Shown piece after piece: positions 9,166 through 16,893 of a stretch of DNA of 64,000 nt. Source of the stretch: Streptomyces antioxidans (GTDB taxonomy: Bacteria; Actinomycetota; Actinomycetes; Streptomycetales; Streptomycetaceae); contig NZ_LAKD02000018.1 in the NCBI RefSeq assembly GCF_000968685.2, positions 1 through 64,000 on the forward strand, in the 5' to 3' direction. A program made the translations under genes and the position numbers. Position 1 is the first letter of the stretch, and the number at the start of each line of letters is the position of its first letter. Below the pieces are notes generated by a model. That model was not told the DNA's origin. It did not search any database and saw only the letters and a program-made list of their open reading frames with translations.

Positions 9166-10197
9166 TCAGTACTGGGCGGTGAACTCGCCGACGTTGTTCT
9201 TGGTGGCGAACGGAGTGCCGGGCAGGGCGCCGGACTTGGTGAGGTCGATGAAGGGCGGCACCCGCTTGCCCTTGACGTAGTCGGCGACGGCCTCGATGGC
9301 CCTGCGGGTCTCCAGCCGCGGCAGCATCATCACGCTGCCGGTCAGCGAGCCGTCGGCGACCTGTTTGAGCGCCCACCTGTCGCCGCCGAAGTCGAAGACC
9401 TGCACGTCCTTGCCGTCGGCGGCGGCCACCACGCCCCGGGTCATACCGGAGAAGTTGGACATGATGACGTCCAGGTCGGGGTGGGCGTGCAGAATCGTCT
9501 GGGCGGCGTCGAAGGCCTTCGGGGTGCTGTAGTCGGTGGTCTGCTTGCTGACCACCCGGTATCCCTCGGACGGCTTGAACGCCTTGGCGGCGCTGAAGAA
9601 CGACAGGGTGTTGGCGTTGAGGTCGGGACCCGAGATCAGAGCGATCTTGGCACCGTGCGGATGGGCGCGCTTCACGCTGCGCACCCATGACCGGTAGACG
9701 TCGAGGGTCTGGCCGCCGACATAGGTGAGGGTGCCGGGCTGGTGCGTCTGGTCCCCCAGCTTCGTCGCCCGGCCGCAGATGGGCAGGTTGAACACGGAGA
9801 CCAGGACCTTCTTCTCCGGCGCCTGCTGGGTGAGCAGGTCGCAGACCAGATTGCCGTCGTTCGGCTCGACGACGAACGCGTTGTACTTGCCGCTCGTCAG
9901 TGCCTGCTGCATCTGGTTGTACTGGGTCTGCGCGTCGAACTTGCCGTCGAAGACGTCGAGGTCCGCGCCCAGCTTCCCGCCGACCTTCTTCGCCTCGTCG
10001 ATCGACGCCTGGAGGTAGGAGTTGCTGGTGCCGGCCGAGAAGTACGCGATCTTCAGGTCGGCCGGGTCGTGCACCGGCGCCTCGATGACCTCGGCCCGGC
10101 CGCTGCCCTCGGACTCGATACCGGTGGAGCAGCTGCTCAGGGCCGGACAGATGACGAGCGCCAGGGCGGCGACCGCGGTGAGTCCACGCGTTGTCAT
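9166..10197 (-). CDS. CUT2 substrate-binding lipoprotein
   Basis: A 343-residue exported lipoprotein. A short positive N-terminus and hydrophobic stretch lead to the lipobox ALSSC with Cys23 as the lipidated residue. The rest is a ribose/galactose-type periplasmic binding fold beginning DLKIAYFSAGTSNSYLQASI. It should capture the ligand outside the membrane for the adjacent importer. Although CUT2 receptors mostly bind sugars, related ones bind nucleosides and other polar compounds, and the neighbouring amidohydrolases argue for a nitrogen-containing ligand; that is inference. Confidence 0.92.
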   Translation of the reverse strand: MTTRGLTAVAALALVICPALSSCSTGIESEGSGRAEVIEAPVHDPADLKIAYFSAGTSNSYLQASIDEAKKVGGKLGADLDVFDGKFDAQTQYNQMQQALTSGKYNAFVVEPNDGNLVCDLLTQQAPEKKVLVSVFNLPICGRATKLGDQTHQPGTLTYVGGQTLDVYRSWVRSVKRAHPHGAKIALISGPDLNANTLSFFSAAKAFKPSEGYRVVSKQTTDYSTPKAFDAAQTILHAHPDLDVIMSNFSGMTRGVVAAADGKDVQVFDFGGDRWALKQVADGSLTGSVMMLPRLETRRAIEAVADYVKGKRVPPFIDLTKSGALPGTPFATKNNVGEFTAQY

Positions 10198-10201
10198 GGG
10201 C

Positions 10202-11044
10202 TCAGTCCTCGGTCCAGGTGTCGTAGATCTCGCTCAGCGAGGCGAACCAGACGCCGTCGTGCCCGGCCATGTGGTCGAGCAGCCGCTCCATGCCGAGGAT
10301 GTGGTGGGCGCGGCCGATGGTCTGCGGGTGCACGGTGATCGCGAGGACCGGGTTGGTCTCGTGGGCGTAGGCGTAGTCGAAGTGGTCCCGGAAGCGCTGG
10401 AACATGACCTCGCTCGACCCCAGGCCCTGGTTGACCCCGGGGATGTACTCACCGACCGGGAAGTCGTCCAGGTACCACGAGACGGGGAACTCCAGGATCG
10501 GGCTCGGCGCGCCGAGCACCGAGCCCTCCTCCCAGCGGACCTCGACGGGGCGCGGGTGGTACGGCTGGAAGTCGCGCCCCATCAGCGAGGAGTCCCATGC
10601 GAAGCCGGTCTTCTCCAGCAGTTCGAGGGTGTGCTCGGTGAAGTCCCAGGCCGGGGACCGGTAGCCGCGGGGCCGGGCGCCCACGTGCTTGAGGTGGCCC
10701 TGGACGGTCTTCTCCATCAGCCGGATCTCGGTGTCCCGCTCCAGCGTGGGCACCGACTCGTGGAAACAGCCGTGCGCGGCGATCTCCTGGCCCGCGTCGA
10801 CGATGCTGCGGAACGCCGCGGGGAAGGTCTCCATGGAGTGCACCGGGGTGCACCAGGTGCCCTGCACGCCGTACCGCTCGAAGAGCCGCAGCAGCCGGGG
10901 CACGCCGACCTCGGCGCCGAACTCGCCGCGCGAGAGATAGCTGGGGCTGGTCTTGCCGAAGGTGCCCATCCACACGGAGTGGGCGTCGAAGTCGGCGCCG
11001 ATGTTGACGGCGATCTTCTTGCCTGGTGGCAGGTTCAGGGGCAT
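10202..11044 (-). CDS. polysaccharide deacetylase fold hydrolase (PuuE/cyclic-imidase-like)
   Basis: A 280-residue cytoplasmic protein of the NodB/CE4 fold. Metal ligands are visible: an early Asp in GADFDAHS (residue 18-20 region) and the H-x3-H pair in AAHGCFHE. The catalytic groove motif YRSPAWDFTEHT is present. Lack of a signal peptide and the PuuE-like YRSPAW motif place it nearer to allantoinase (PuuE) and cyclic-imide hydrolases than to cell-wall deacetylases. Next to a nitrilase-family amidase it could open a cyclic amide whose product is then deamidated. ATG 11044 follows AAGGA. The stop is four bases before the lipoprotein start. Confidence 0.8.
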   Translation of the reverse strand: MPLNLPPGKKIAVNIGADFDAHSVWMGTFGKTSPSYLSRGEFGAEVGVPRLLRLFERYGVQGTWCTPVHSMETFPAAFRSIVDAGQEIAAHGCFHESVPTLERDTEIRLMEKTVQGHLKHVGARPRGYRSPAWDFTEHTLELLEKTGFAWDSSLMGRDFQPYHPRPVEVRWEEGSVLGAPSPILEFPVSWYLDDFPVGEYIPGVNQGLGSSEVMFQRFRDHFDYAYAHETNPVLAITVHPQTIGRAHHILGMERLLDHMAGHDGVWFASLSEIYDTWTED

Positions 11045-11087
11045 GGCGCGGTTCCTTTCCGGTCGGGGTGGGGGCGGCGGGGCGGTG

Positions 11088-11960
11088 CTAGAGGGCCGCG
11101 TGGGCGTACTTGGCGTAGAGCGCCGCGCGCCGCCCGCGGTCCCGGTGGGTGGGGGCGGCACCGGTGGCCCGGTTCGCGTGCAGCAGGTCCAGGTCGAGCC
11201 GGTGGGTGATCACGTCCTGCTCGTTGGTGCGGGCCTCGGCCAGCACACCGTCAGCGGGGAAGGCCTGGTCGCAGGGGCCGAGCACCGAAGCGCGGCCGAA
11301 GCCGGGGGCCAGCGGGCCGGTCAGGTGGGAGATGGTCGGACAGTGCACCACGTACACCTGGTTCTCGATGGCCCGGGCCGCGGCGCAGTGCCGCACCCGG
11401 TAGAACCCGGCCTCCGTGTACGTGTAGGACGGCGTCAGCAGGACCTCGGCGCCGAGCCCGGTGAGGGCGGTGGTGACCTCGGGTATCTCGGCCTCGTAGC
11501 AGATCGCGATGCCAACGGTGACGCCGTCGATGTCGTGCACCGTCAGCTCGTCGCCCTCCACCGTGCCCCACTCGGCCTCGGCGGGGAAGATGTGGGTCTT
11601 GGAGTGGGTGTGCAGTTCGCCGCCGGGCCCGAAGAGATGGGCGACGTTCTCGTGGCCGCGTGCGGTGGCGGTCAGATGGCTGCCCGCGAGGATCCACTGA
11701 CCGCGCGCGGCGGCCTCGGCGGCGAAGAGCTCGGTGTACCGGTCGGTGTGCTCGGCGATCCGGGTGAGCCGCGCGGCGTCGTGTGACCGCCAGTCGGGGT
11801 CGATGGTGAACAGGGCCTCGGTGAACAGCTCGGGCAGTACGACGAGCCGGGCTCCGGCGGCCCGGTCCAGCAGGTCACGGACCTGGGCGGCGAAGTCGTC
11901 GAAGGAGCCGACGGGGCGCATCTCGAACTGCGCGGCGGCAACGGACAGCGTGCGGGGCAT
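11088..11960 (-). CDS. carbon-nitrogen hydrolase (nitrilase superfamily amidase/N-carbamoylase type)
   Basis: A 290-residue enzyme with the full Glu-Lys-Cys triad of the nitrilase superfamily: Glu44 in VVLPELFTEA, Lys121 in THSKTHIFP and Cys154 in AICYEAEIPE. The family hydrolyses amides, N-carbamoyl compounds or nitriles; the context favours an amidase or N-carbamoyl hydrolase acting after the PuuE-like enzyme. The ATG at 11960 has a strong AGGAGGAG ribosome site. It is the third gene of the minus-strand catabolic operon. Confidence 0.9.
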   Translation of the reverse strand: MPRTLSVAAAQFEMRPVGSFDDFAAQVRDLLDRAAGARLVVLPELFTEALFTIDPDWRSHDAARLTRIAEHTDRYTELFAAEAAARGQWILAGSHLTATARGHENVAHLFGPGGELHTHSKTHIFPAEAEWGTVEGDELTVHDIDGVTVGIAICYEAEIPEVTTALTGLGAEVLLTPSYTYTEAGFYRVRHCAAARAIENQVYVVHCPTISHLTGPLAPGFGRASVLGPCDQAFPADGVLAEARTNEQDVITHRLDLDLLHANRATGAAPTHRDRGRRAALYAKYAHAAL

Positions 11961-11971
11961 GTCTCCTCCTG

Positions 11972-12019
11972 CTGGACGGGTCACTGGACGGGTCACTGGA
12001 CGGGTCACTGGACGGGTCA
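11972..12019. repeat. 4 x 12-bp tandem repeat
   Basis: Four perfect copies of CTGGACGGGTCA stand head to tail in the short gap between the SDR stop (12053) and the nitrilase start (11960). In the minus-strand frame upstream of the nitrilase start they would read as Val-Thr-Arg-Pro repeats, but a good ribosome site lies downstream, so they are probably untranslated. They may be replication-slippage DNA or a spacer in the transcript. Confidence 0.85.
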
Positions 12020-12052
12020 CTGGGGGTCCGTGGGCGGGGCCTGCTGGGCGGG

Positions 12053-12772
12053 TCACCGGGCGAGCAGGCCGCCGTCGATGACCAGCTCACTACCGGTCAC
12101 ATAGCGGGACTCGTCGGCGGCCAGATAGACGCAGCCCCAGGCGATATCGCGCGGCTGCGCGCCGTATCCGAGCGGCGTCAGCGCGACGACCTCGGCGTTC
12201 TTCTCCGCGGGCTGGCGGTCGGTGAGCGGTGTGCTGACCCACCCGGGGATCACGGTGTTCACGCGCACCCCGGAGCGGGCGTAGCTGACGGCGGCGTTGC
12301 GGGTCAGCCCGCGGACGGCGCCCTTGGCGGCCTGGTAGGCGGCCACGCCCTCGGAGCCCACCACGCCCCAGGCCGAGGAGAGGTTGATGATCGAGCCGGA
12401 GCGCTGGGCGAGCATGGGACGCAGCGCGGCCCGCATGCCGAGGAACACCCCGGTCTGGTCGACCCCGAGGACGCGCTCCCAGTCCTCGGCGGTGACCTCG
12501 GCGATCCCCGCGTAGTCGATGACTCCGGCGTTGTTGACCAGGATGTCGAGCCGGCCGTGGTCGGCCAGCACCTCGTCGATCAGGCGGTCCCAGGCGTCCT
12601 CGTCGGTGACGTCGAGCCTGGCGTGGGCCGTTCCCGGCGGGGCCGGGTCGGGTTCGACCAGGTCGGCCACGACGACGGTGGCGCCCTGCTCGGCGAACAG
12701 GTCGGCGGTCGCCCGGCCGATGCCCATGGCGCCGCCGGTGACGACGGCGACCTTGCCGGTGAGACGGTCCAT
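12053..12772 (-). CDS. short-chain dehydrogenase/reductase (classical SDR)
   Basis: A 239-residue classical SDR. It has the cofactor motif TGGAMGIG (residues 13-20), NNAG, the catalytic serine in NLSSAW and the Tyr-x3-Lys pair in AAYQAAKG. The acidic residue after the second strand (VVADL) suggests NAD. ATG 12772 is preferred to GTG 12778 because AAGGAG lies eight bases upstream of the former. It is co-directional with the near-paralogous SDR 42 bases upstream, so the two may perform successive or stereochemically different oxidations of the imported compound. Confidence 0.9.
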   Translation of the reverse strand: MDRLTGKVAVVTGGAMGIGRATADLFAEQGATVVVADLVEPDPAPPGTAHARLDVTDEDAWDRLIDEVLADHGRLDILVNNAGVIDYAGIAEVTAEDWERVLGVDQTGVFLGMRAALRPMLAQRSGSIINLSSAWGVVGSEGVAAYQAAKGAVRGLTRNAAVSYARSGVRVNTVIPGWVSTPLTDRQPAEKNAEVVALTPLGYGAQPRDIAWGCVYLAADESRYVTGSELVIDGGLLAR

Positions 12773-12814
12773 TCGCACTTCTCCTTGTCTCGGTGGTGGG
12801 CGGCGGCCCGGCGG

Positions 12815-13534
12815 TCAGCGGGCCAGGTAGCCGCCGTCGACCGGGAGGTCGACACCGGTGACGAAGCGGGCCCGGTCGGACACCAGGAAGCAGACGGCGT
12901 CCGCGATGTCGGTGGGCTCTCCACCGGTTCCCATCGGGGTGGCGTCGAGGAAGGCGGCGTTGAGCTCGTCCGTCTGACCGACGGTCAGCGGGGTGCGGAT
13001 CCAGCCGGGCAGCACGGCGTTGGCGCGGATGCCCTCCCGGGCGTAGGAGACCGCGGCGTTCTTCGTCATCGTGAGCACGGCGTGCTTGGAGGCGTGGTAC
13101 GCCGCGACTCCGGCGACCGACGCCGCACCGCAGATCGAGGCGATGTTGACGATCGCCCCGGAGCGCTGCGGCCGCATCAGCCGCAGTGCCTGCCGCATGC
13201 CGAGCAGCACCCCGGTCTGGTTGACGCCGACGATGCGGTGCCATTCCTTCAATGAGAGTTCGTGGAGGTGGTCATAGCCGGAGACTCCGGCGTTGTTGAC
13301 GAGGATGTCGAGGCGGCCGTGCTCGGCCTCGATCTCGTCGACGACCGCGGTCCACTGCGCGGCGTCGGTGACGTCGTGGGACCGGGTGCGGATGTGATCG
13401 CCCAGGTCCGACTGGTCGCGTACGTCGGTCGCCGTCACCGCGGCGCCCGCGTCCGCCAGCGCGGTCGCCACCGCGTGGCCGATGCCCTGGGCGGCCCCGG
13501 TGACCAGCGCCACCCGCCCGGTGAGATCGTCCAT
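12815..13534 (-). CDS. short-chain dehydrogenase/reductase (classical SDR)
   Basis: A 239-residue classical SDR. Visible motifs are TGAAQGIG, NNAG, the serine in NIASICG and AAYHASKH with the Tyr-x3-Lys pair. TATDVRD after strand 2 points to NAD as cofactor. This is the first gene of the minus-strand catabolic operon; the preceding 150 bases hold the likely promoter. It closely resembles the next SDR in length and motifs, suggesting tandem duplication. The ATG at 13534 follows AAGGAG. Confidence 0.9.
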   Translation of the reverse strand: MDDLTGRVALVTGAAQGIGHAVATALADAGAAVTATDVRDQSDLGDHIRTRSHDVTDAAQWTAVVDEIEAEHGRLDILVNNAGVSGYDHLHELSLKEWHRIVGVNQTGVLLGMRQALRLMRPQRSGAIVNIASICGAASVAGVAAYHASKHAVLTMTKNAAVSYAREGIRANAVLPGWIRTPLTVGQTDELNAAFLDATPMGTGGEPTDIADAVCFLVSDRARFVTGVDLPVDGGYLAR

Positions 13535-13653
13535 CGAGAGTCGGCTCCTTCGTGTCCGCCGTGGCCGGTTGTCCACCGGTTCCGCAGGACGGTAGGAGCG
13601 CCGCCGGGGGGACGCGTCGGTCGATCTACGTATCTGTGGCGCGGGCGCATTCT

Positions 13654-13671
13654 GTGCCGCGGGCGCGGCAC
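13654..13671 (-). terminator. hairpin after the TetR gene
   Basis: GTGCCGCG-GG-CGCGGCAC is a perfect 8-bp inverted repeat with a two-base loop, starting 14 bases past the stop of the minus-strand TetR gene. No U-tract follows, which is common for Streptomyces terminators. It would separate the TetR transcript from the SDR operon. A protein-binding palindrome for the SDR promoter is the alternative. Confidence 0.5.
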
Positions 13672-13684
13672 CGCCCGGTTCGGA

Positions 13685-14257
13685 TCAGGACGTGGCGGGC
13701 CGGGTGCGCAGTCCGTCGAGGATGAGGTCCAGGATGCGGGCGGCGCGGGCCTCGCCGCCCTCGCCGGGCGGGATCCGCCACAGGACGCTGAGCTGGAGGA
13801 GCACATCCTGCGGGTCGGTGTCCGGCTTGAGGTCGCCGGAGGCGGCCCCGGCGTCGAGCAGGACGGCGATGGCCTCGAGGAAGGGCTCGTAGTTCTTGTC
13901 GTCGAGGCCTCCGTTGGTCGCCGCGTGAATGACCTCGGAGACGCCGTACTTGAGTTTTCCGTACCGGGCGACTTCCTCGAACCAGCGGCGCAGGGCATCG
14001 AGCGGAGGCCGTTCGGCCGCGAGGGTGTGGGCGAGGTCGATGACCTTCTGGATCTCGTGGTGGTAGAGCTCCACGATCAGTGCCTCGCGGGTGGGGAAGT
14101 GTCGGTACAGCGTCCCCACACCGACTCCGGCCTGTTTGGCGATGGCCGTCATGGAGGCGCCCGAGGAGGTGGCGAAGGCCTTGCCCGCGACGGCGAGGAT
14201 ACGGGCCCGGTTGGTCAGCGCGTCGGTGCGGGTGGCGCGGGCGGGAGGTGGGGTCAT
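13685..14257 (-). CDS. TetR family transcriptional regulator
   Basis: A 190-residue repressor-type protein. The N-terminal HTH is MTAIAKQAGVGVGTLYRHFP followed by TREALI (about residues 36-61). The C-terminal ligand domain has the pattern ALRRWFEEVARYGKLKYGV seen in SbtR-type TetR proteins. It is divergent from the NAD-dependent reductase at 14364; two identical CGGAAGGGCTTCCG sites lie between them and are the obvious operators. It could also influence the SDR operon downstream. The protein resembles the TetR encoded at 16894. Confidence 0.9.
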   Translation of the reverse strand: MTPPPARATRTDALTNRARILAVAGKAFATSSGASMTAIAKQAGVGVGTLYRHFPTREALIVELYHHEIQKVIDLAHTLAAERPPLDALRRWFEEVARYGKLKYGVSEVIHAATNGGLDDKNYEPFLEAIAVLLDAGAASGDLKPDTDPQDVLLQLSVLWRIPPGEGGEARAARILDLILDGLRTRPATS

Positions 14258-14285
14258 GGCTGGTCCGATCGGTCCGGTTGCAAAG

Positions 14286-14332
14286 CGGAAGGGCTTCCGT
14301 TACGTTCGGAACGCAATGCGGAAGGGCTTCCG
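14286..14332. promoter_or_regulatory. pair of identical TetR-type operators
   Basis: The 14-bp site CGGAAGGGCTTCCG occurs at 14286-14299 and again at 14319-14332. Each has perfect six-base arms (CGGAAG/CTTCCG) around two central bases, and the centres are 33 bp apart. They fill the gap between the divergent TetR gene (start 14257) and the reductase (start 14364), so one repressor would control both promoters. The link to this TetR is inferred from position. Confidence 0.75.
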
Positions 14333-14363
14333 CTTAATCTTCGCACACCCGTGGAGGACAGCC

Positions 14364-15398
14364 ATGCCGGAAACGGTTCTGGTCACCGGAGGCAGCGGCT
14401 ATGTCGCCGGCTGGTGCGTCGTCGAACTGCTGCGGCGCGGCTACCGCGTGCGGACGACCGTGCGCGGCCACGGCAAGGAGCGGGCGGTGGGCGAAGCCGT
14501 CGCCACCCAGGTGGACGCGGCGGACGCGGCGGCCGAGCGGCTGGAGTTCGCGATCGCCGACCTCACGGCGGACAGGGGCTGGGACGCCGCGGTCGAGGGC
14601 GTCGACCACGTCCTGCACATCGCTTCTCCCCTGGGCAATGCCGTCAGCGACGACTCGGCGGCCATGATCGCCCCCGCCCGTGACGGCACCCTGCGGGTGC
14701 TGCGCGCCGCGACCGCGGCCGGGGTGCGGCGCGTGGTGATGACCTCCGCGGCGAATACCGCCAGCCCCTCCTCCTACGCCGAGGAGGGCGTCACCGACGA
14801 GACCCTGTGGACCGACCCCGAGGATCCGGCACTGATCCCCTACCGCCGCTCCAAGACGCTCGCTGAACGCGCCGCCTGGGACTTCATGGCCACCTACGAC
14901 GGCCCCACCCAGCTCACCACGGTCCTTCCCGGCGCCGTCTTCGGGCCGATCCTGGCCACCAGCACCATCGGCTCGGTCGGCATCGTCCAGCGGATGCTCT
15001 CCGGCGCCCTGCGGGGCGTGCCGCGCATCGGCCTGGAGATCGTTGACGTCCGCGACCTCGCCGACATCCACATCCGTGCCATGACCTCACCCCAGGCGGC
15101 GGGCGAACGCTTCCTCGCCACCGGCGAGTTCACCTGGATGCTGGACATGGCCCACGCTCTGCGGGAGGGGCTGGGCGAACAGGGCCGCCAGGTCTCCACC
15201 CGCCGGATCCCCGACGTCGCCGTACGCCTCGCGGCCCGCTTCCGCGACCCGTCGCTGCGGGAGATCACCCCGGCCCTGGGGCGCCGCAACCGCCACAGCA
15301 CCGCCAAGGCGCACCGCGTCCTCGGGTGGCGGCCCCGCCCGGCCCGCGAGACCGTCATCGACTGCGGCCGCAGCCTGCTGGCCCACGGCGCCGTGTAA
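14364..15398 (+). CDS. NAD-dependent epimerase/dehydratase family reductase (dihydroflavonol-reductase-like)
   Basis: A 344-residue extended-SDR protein with the N-terminal motif TGGSGYVAG and a YRRSK motif containing the Tyr-x3-Lys pair (IPYRRSKTLAERAAW). The overall arrangement matches plant-type dihydroflavonol 4-reductase/cinnamoyl-CoA reductase-like enzymes, which in bacteria usually reduce aldehydes or ketones of unknown nature. ATG 14364 follows GGAGGA. It is probably repressed by the divergent TetR through the twin operators. Confidence 0.85.
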   Translation: MPETVLVTGGSGYVAGWCVVELLRRGYRVRTTVRGHGKERAVGEAVATQVDAADAAAERLEFAIADLTADRGWDAAVEGVDHVLHIASPLGNAVSDDSAAMIAPARDGTLRVLRAATAAGVRRVVMTSAANTASPSSYAEEGVTDETLWTDPEDPALIPYRRSKTLAERAAWDFMATYDGPTQLTTVLPGAVFGPILATSTIGSVGIVQRMLSGALRGVPRIGLEIVDVRDLADIHIRAMTSPQAAGERFLATGEFTWMLDMAHALREGLGEQGRQVSTRRIPDVAVRLAARFRDPSLREITPALGRRNRHSTAKAHRVLGWRPRPARETVIDCGRSLLAHGAV

Positions 15399-15427
15399 CC
15401 CGGACCTCGCCGACCGAGCGCGCTGCC

Positions 15428-15498
15428 GCATATGCGAGGCATAAATGCGCTATGGCCTCGCGCTAGCCAGGAGATCGGTCCTTGTAGACGGCATATGC
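15428..15498. promoter_or_regulatory. two GCATATGCG elements upstream of the GATase-methyltransferase gene
   Basis: The palindrome GCATATGC followed by G occurs at 15428-15436 and 15491-15499, 63 bp apart, in the 170-bp gap before the gene starting at 15569. An imperfect, AT-rich relative (GCATAAATGCGC) lies right after the first. These are candidate operator sites, possibly for the TetR encoded downstream at 16894; that is only positional inference. Confidence 0.4.
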
Positions 15499-15568
15499 GT
15501 TTGTGTGGAACGTCGGTTCGGGTACGGTCTTAGCGGCTGCCGCGCGTGGACGTGAGGAGGCGTACCGA

Positions 15569-16867
15569 GTGAGCCCTGTTCCCACCGCGGACGTGCTGAT
15601 CGTGGAACACGTGCCGCAGGAAGGCCCGTACGCCGTGGGTGGGGCGCTGGCGGCGGCCGGGCTGCCGGTCCGGGCCTGCCGGACCTGGGCGGGGGACCCG
15701 GTGCCCGACGCGCTGGGCGGCGCCGCGGCGCTGGTGGTGATGGGTGGACCCGCGGCGGCGTACGAGGACTTCCCCGGCCGTGCGGCGGAGCTGGCGCTGC
15801 TGCGGACGGCGCTGGAGGCCGAGGTTCCGGTGCTCGGAATCTGTCTCGGTGCCCAGCTCCTCGCGGAGGCGGCCGGTGGCCGGGCCCTCCCGGGGCCGGC
15901 GCCGCAGATCGGCTGGGGTGAGGTGCGCACCGCACCGGCCGCGCACACCGATCCGCTGTTCGCCGACGCCCCGGAACGGCTGCCGGTCCTGCACTGGCAC
16001 GGCGACACCATGGAGCTCCCCGCCGGGGCGACGCCGCTGGCCTCCTGTGACCGCTACCCGGTTCAGGCGTTCCGGATCGGCGGCTCGGCATGGGGCCTGC
16101 AGTTCCATCTGGAGGTCGACAAGGCGGCCGTGGACGCCTTCGCCGCGGCCTTCCCCGATGAAGCGGCCACCGCACCGGACCTCATCGCCTCCACCCCCGG
16201 CCACCTGGCTGACCTCGCGCCGCACCGCGATGCCGTGTTCGCCCGCTTCGCCGCACTCGTGGCGGTCCGCGCCGCGCGGAGCGCGACCCGGAGCTTCTTC
16301 ACGCCGATGGCGGCGGTGTGGGAAGAGCGCTTCGCCGCCGACACCCCGAGGTACGCGGCGGCGGTCGCCCGCATGGGCCTGCGGCCCGGCCAGCGGGCCC
16401 TGGACGTGGGCTGCGGCAGCGGGCGCGCGCTGCCCGCGCTGCGCGCGGAGGTCGGCGACGAGGGCGTGGTCACCGGTGTGGAACTCACTCCGGCGATGCT
16501 CACCGCCACCGCCGCCGTGGAGGGCCGCGCGGGCCTCGCCCGGCTGCTCATGGCCGACGCCTGCCAACTGCCCTTCGCGACCGGGGCGTTGGACGGCGTC
16601 TTCAGCGCGGGCCTGATCAATCATGTGCCCGACCCCGCCGCCGCGCTCTGCGAGTGGGCCAGGGTGACGTCCCCGGGTGGCGTGCTGTTGCTCTTCCACC
16701 CCTCCGGCCGCGCCGAGCGGGCCGCCCGCCACGGCCGTCCGCTCGACCCGGACGACCCACTGGCCGAGGAGAACCTGCGGCCCGCGCTGCACACCGCCGG
16801 ATGGACGCTGGACCGCTACGAGGACGCCACGCGCCACTTCCTGGCGCGTGCGGTCCGCATCCGCTGA
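15569..16867 (+). CDS. class I glutamine amidotransferase domain fused to a SAM methyltransferase
   Basis: A 432-residue two-domain protein. Residues 1-235 are a class I glutamine amidotransferase fold, with the nucleophile elbow VLGICLGAQLLAEA and the histidine in WGLQFHLEVD; a GMP-synthase-like or gamma-glutamyl-hydrolase-like activity is possible. Residues 255-432 are a class I methyltransferase with the SAM loop ALDVGCGSGRALPAL. The GTG at 15569 has GAGGAGG eight bases upstream. The two domains are in one uninterrupted frame. Substrates are unknown. The next gene is a TetR regulator 26 bases downstream, probably co-transcribed. Confidence 0.8.
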   Translation: MSPVPTADVLIVEHVPQEGPYAVGGALAAAGLPVRACRTWAGDPVPDALGGAAALVVMGGPAAAYEDFPGRAAELALLRTALEAEVPVLGICLGAQLLAEAAGGRALPGPAPQIGWGEVRTAPAAHTDPLFADAPERLPVLHWHGDTMELPAGATPLASCDRYPVQAFRIGGSAWGLQFHLEVDKAAVDAFAAAFPDEAATAPDLIASTPGHLADLAPHRDAVFARFAALVAVRAARSATRSFFTPMAAVWEERFAADTPRYAAAVARMGLRPGQRALDVGCGSGRALPALRAEVGDEGVVTGVELTPAMLTATAAVEGRAGLARLLMADACQLPFATGALDGVFSAGLINHVPDPAAALCEWARVTSPGGVLLLFHPSGRAERAARHGRPLDPDDPLAEENLRPALHTAGWTLDRYEDATRHFLARAVRIR

Positions 16868-16893
16868 TACGGGGATCCCGGGAGTGTCTGAAG

